64,000 nt of DNA from Planctomycetota bacterium (GTDB taxonomy: Bacteria; Planctomycetota; UBA1135), in the NCBI GenBank assembly GCA_024229395.1, contig JAAESM010000002.1:153682-217681 (forward strand). Reading direction: 5' to 3'. The notes beneath the pieces are model-generated. The model ran no database searches, was not told the DNA's origin, and worked only from the letters and a program-made list of their open reading frames with translations. Shown piece by piece: positions 63,063-64,000 of the stretch (position 1 is its first letter; each line of letters starts with the position of its first letter). The translations under genes and the position numbers were made by a program.

Positions 63063-63967
63063 GCGTTCCCTTTGATGACTTGCAAGTCGCCCTAGACAGG
63101 CTCGATCGCCTGCCGAATGAAGAACGCGAGGCGGCGATCCAAGTCATGCGCGGTTGGTTGGCCACCCAAGTAGAGGCCAGCCCCATCGCAGAGGGCGAAC
63201 TACCCAGTGAGTTCGGCATGATCGGTGCAACTCCTGCCATGCAGCAGGTCTTCAAGTTGCTCGGCCGCATAATGCGCACTGATATTCCGGTCTTGGTGTT
63301 GGGCGAAAGCGGCACTGGCAAGGAGTTGGTCGCATCGGCCTTGCACAACTATGGCCCACGCCGCAAGAAAGCCTTGGTCGCGGTCAACTGCGCGGCAATC
63401 CCGGCCAACCTGCTTGAGTCTGAGATCTTCGGCCACATTAAAGGATCCTTCACTGGCGCGCATAAGGATCGCAAAGGATTCGCCGATGCTGCCAACGGCG
63501 GCACTCTGTTCCTGGATGAAATCGGCGAGATCGAGTTCGATCTACAAGCCAAGTTGTTGCGCTTCCTGCAGGATGGCGAGATCCGTCCGGTAGGGGCCAA
63601 TGCCACCCATAAGGTGGATGTGCGCATCGTTGCCGCCACCAACCGAAACTTGTTGGAGCGCGTGCAGCAAGGGCAGTTTCGCGAAGACCTTTATTATCGC
63701 TTGGCGGTGATGACCTTGGAGTTGCCAGCTTTGCGCGAACGTGCGGATGATGTGCGCCATCTGGTCAAGTTCATGTTGGTCAAGCAAGGGGAAGATGGCA
63801 TGCCCACCGCCACGATCAGTGATGAAGCCATGGAGGCCATGTGCGCTTATGCGTGGCCAGGCAATATCCGTCAGCTGCAGAACGAGTTAGTGCGTGCCGC
63901 CGCCTTCGCGAATGATGGCGTGATTCAGGTCGCCGATCTCAGCGAAGACGTGCAGGCAACCGCCTAG
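63059..63967 (+). CDS. short sigma54-activator-type AAA+ protein, no DNA-binding domain seen
   Basis: The protein has 302 residues. After a 60-residue helical N-terminus the AAA+ domain of sigma54-dependent activators is nearly complete: Walker A VLGESGTGKELVASALH, the sigma54-contact loop KGSFTGAHKD (GSFTGA where GAFTGA is usual), Walker B GGTLFLDEIGEI, DVRIVAATNRNL, the arginine finger region REDLYYRLAVMTLELP and sensor 2 YAWPGNIRQLQNE. The chain stops at 63967 right after this domain, without the usual Fis-type helix-turn-helix and without a receiver domain. It may act from solution, with a separate DNA-binding partner, or be a truncated gene. It is coupled to pgsA. Confidence 0.88.
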   Translation: MSVPFDDLQVALDRLDRLPNEEREAAIQVMRGWLATQVEASPIAEGELPSEFGMIGATPAMQQVFKLLGRIMRTDIPVLVLGESGTGKELVASALHNYGPRRKKALVAVNCAAIPANLLESEIFGHIKGSFTGAHKDRKGFADAANGGTLFLDEIGEIEFDLQAKLLRFLQDGEIRPVGANATHKVDVRIVAATNRNLLERVQQGQFREDLYYRLAVMTLELPALRERADDVRHLVKFMLVKQGEDGMPTATISDEAMEAMCAYAWPGNIRQLQNELVRAAAFANDGVIQVADLSEDVQATA

Positions 63968-64000
63968 CCCTTCACTCCGCAGGGCCATGGCGTGCATTCC

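Overview
This 64 kb window looks like one chromosomal stretch of a Gram-negative-type, probably marine bacterium of moderately high GC content. Planctomycetota is my best guess. The support is four sulfatase-family genes plus one decayed copy, two secreted FG-GAP/VCBS propeller proteins, a tandem of three large proteins with a squalene-cyclase-like repeat fold, and lipoproteins with odd domain fusions. No 16S rRNA gene is present, so the assignment is inference. I see no integrase, transposase, prophage or CRISPR array.

Layout. 1-3.4 kb: C-terminal end of a BatD-like membrane protein, a bacteriohemerythrin, a small anchored protein and an FG-GAP protein; two of these genes have one-base homopolymer frameshifts. 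3.4-9.2 kb: acyl-CoA synthetase, a PAS-PAS-GAF-HD-GYP c-di-GMP phosphodiesterase and a DEAD-box helicase. 9.2-13.7 kb: a decayed sulfatase remnant, then a biotin operon transcribed bioB, bioF-bioD fusion, bioA. 13.8-18.4 kb: a thioredoxin-fold DUF255 protein diverging from an unusual protein with a Card1/DUF1887-like nuclease core and long arginine-rich tails, then tRNA-Phe. 18.5-25.4 kb: coupled genes def, ribF, a small membrane protein, a GT-C-type membrane protein and a DUF3604 lipoprotein; on the other strand a TPR protein and rpsT.

25.5-34.3 kb is a polysaccharide and redox island: a 1586-residue lipoprotein with two sulfatase domains and one sialate O-acetylesterase domain, followed without a gap by an octaheme cytochrome c and a monoheme cytochrome c, with a divergent third sulfatase. 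34.3-39.1 kb holds three paralogous toroid-fold proteins. 39.1-45 kb: SurA-like protein, mfd, a gene fragment, a cupin and rnc.

45-64 kb is mostly core metabolism: fabI-thiD, a HAD phosphatase and dgt, then a long co-directional run of DAHP synthase, tpiA, secG, pyrE, yicC, gmk, coaC, a membrane sulfatase-like enzyme, coaB, ftsK, an FG-GAP protein, rimO, pgsA and a short sigma54-activator-type AAA+ protein. CoA biosynthesis is split: coaC and coaB are separate genes with the sulfatase-like gene between them, overlapping coaB.

Two themes recur. Overlapping stop/start codons (ATGA, GTGA, TAATG, TGATG) suggest translational coupling. Many genes with no Shine-Dalgarno sequence carry a -10-like hexamer only 6-9 bases before the start codon, which suggests leaderless mRNAs.
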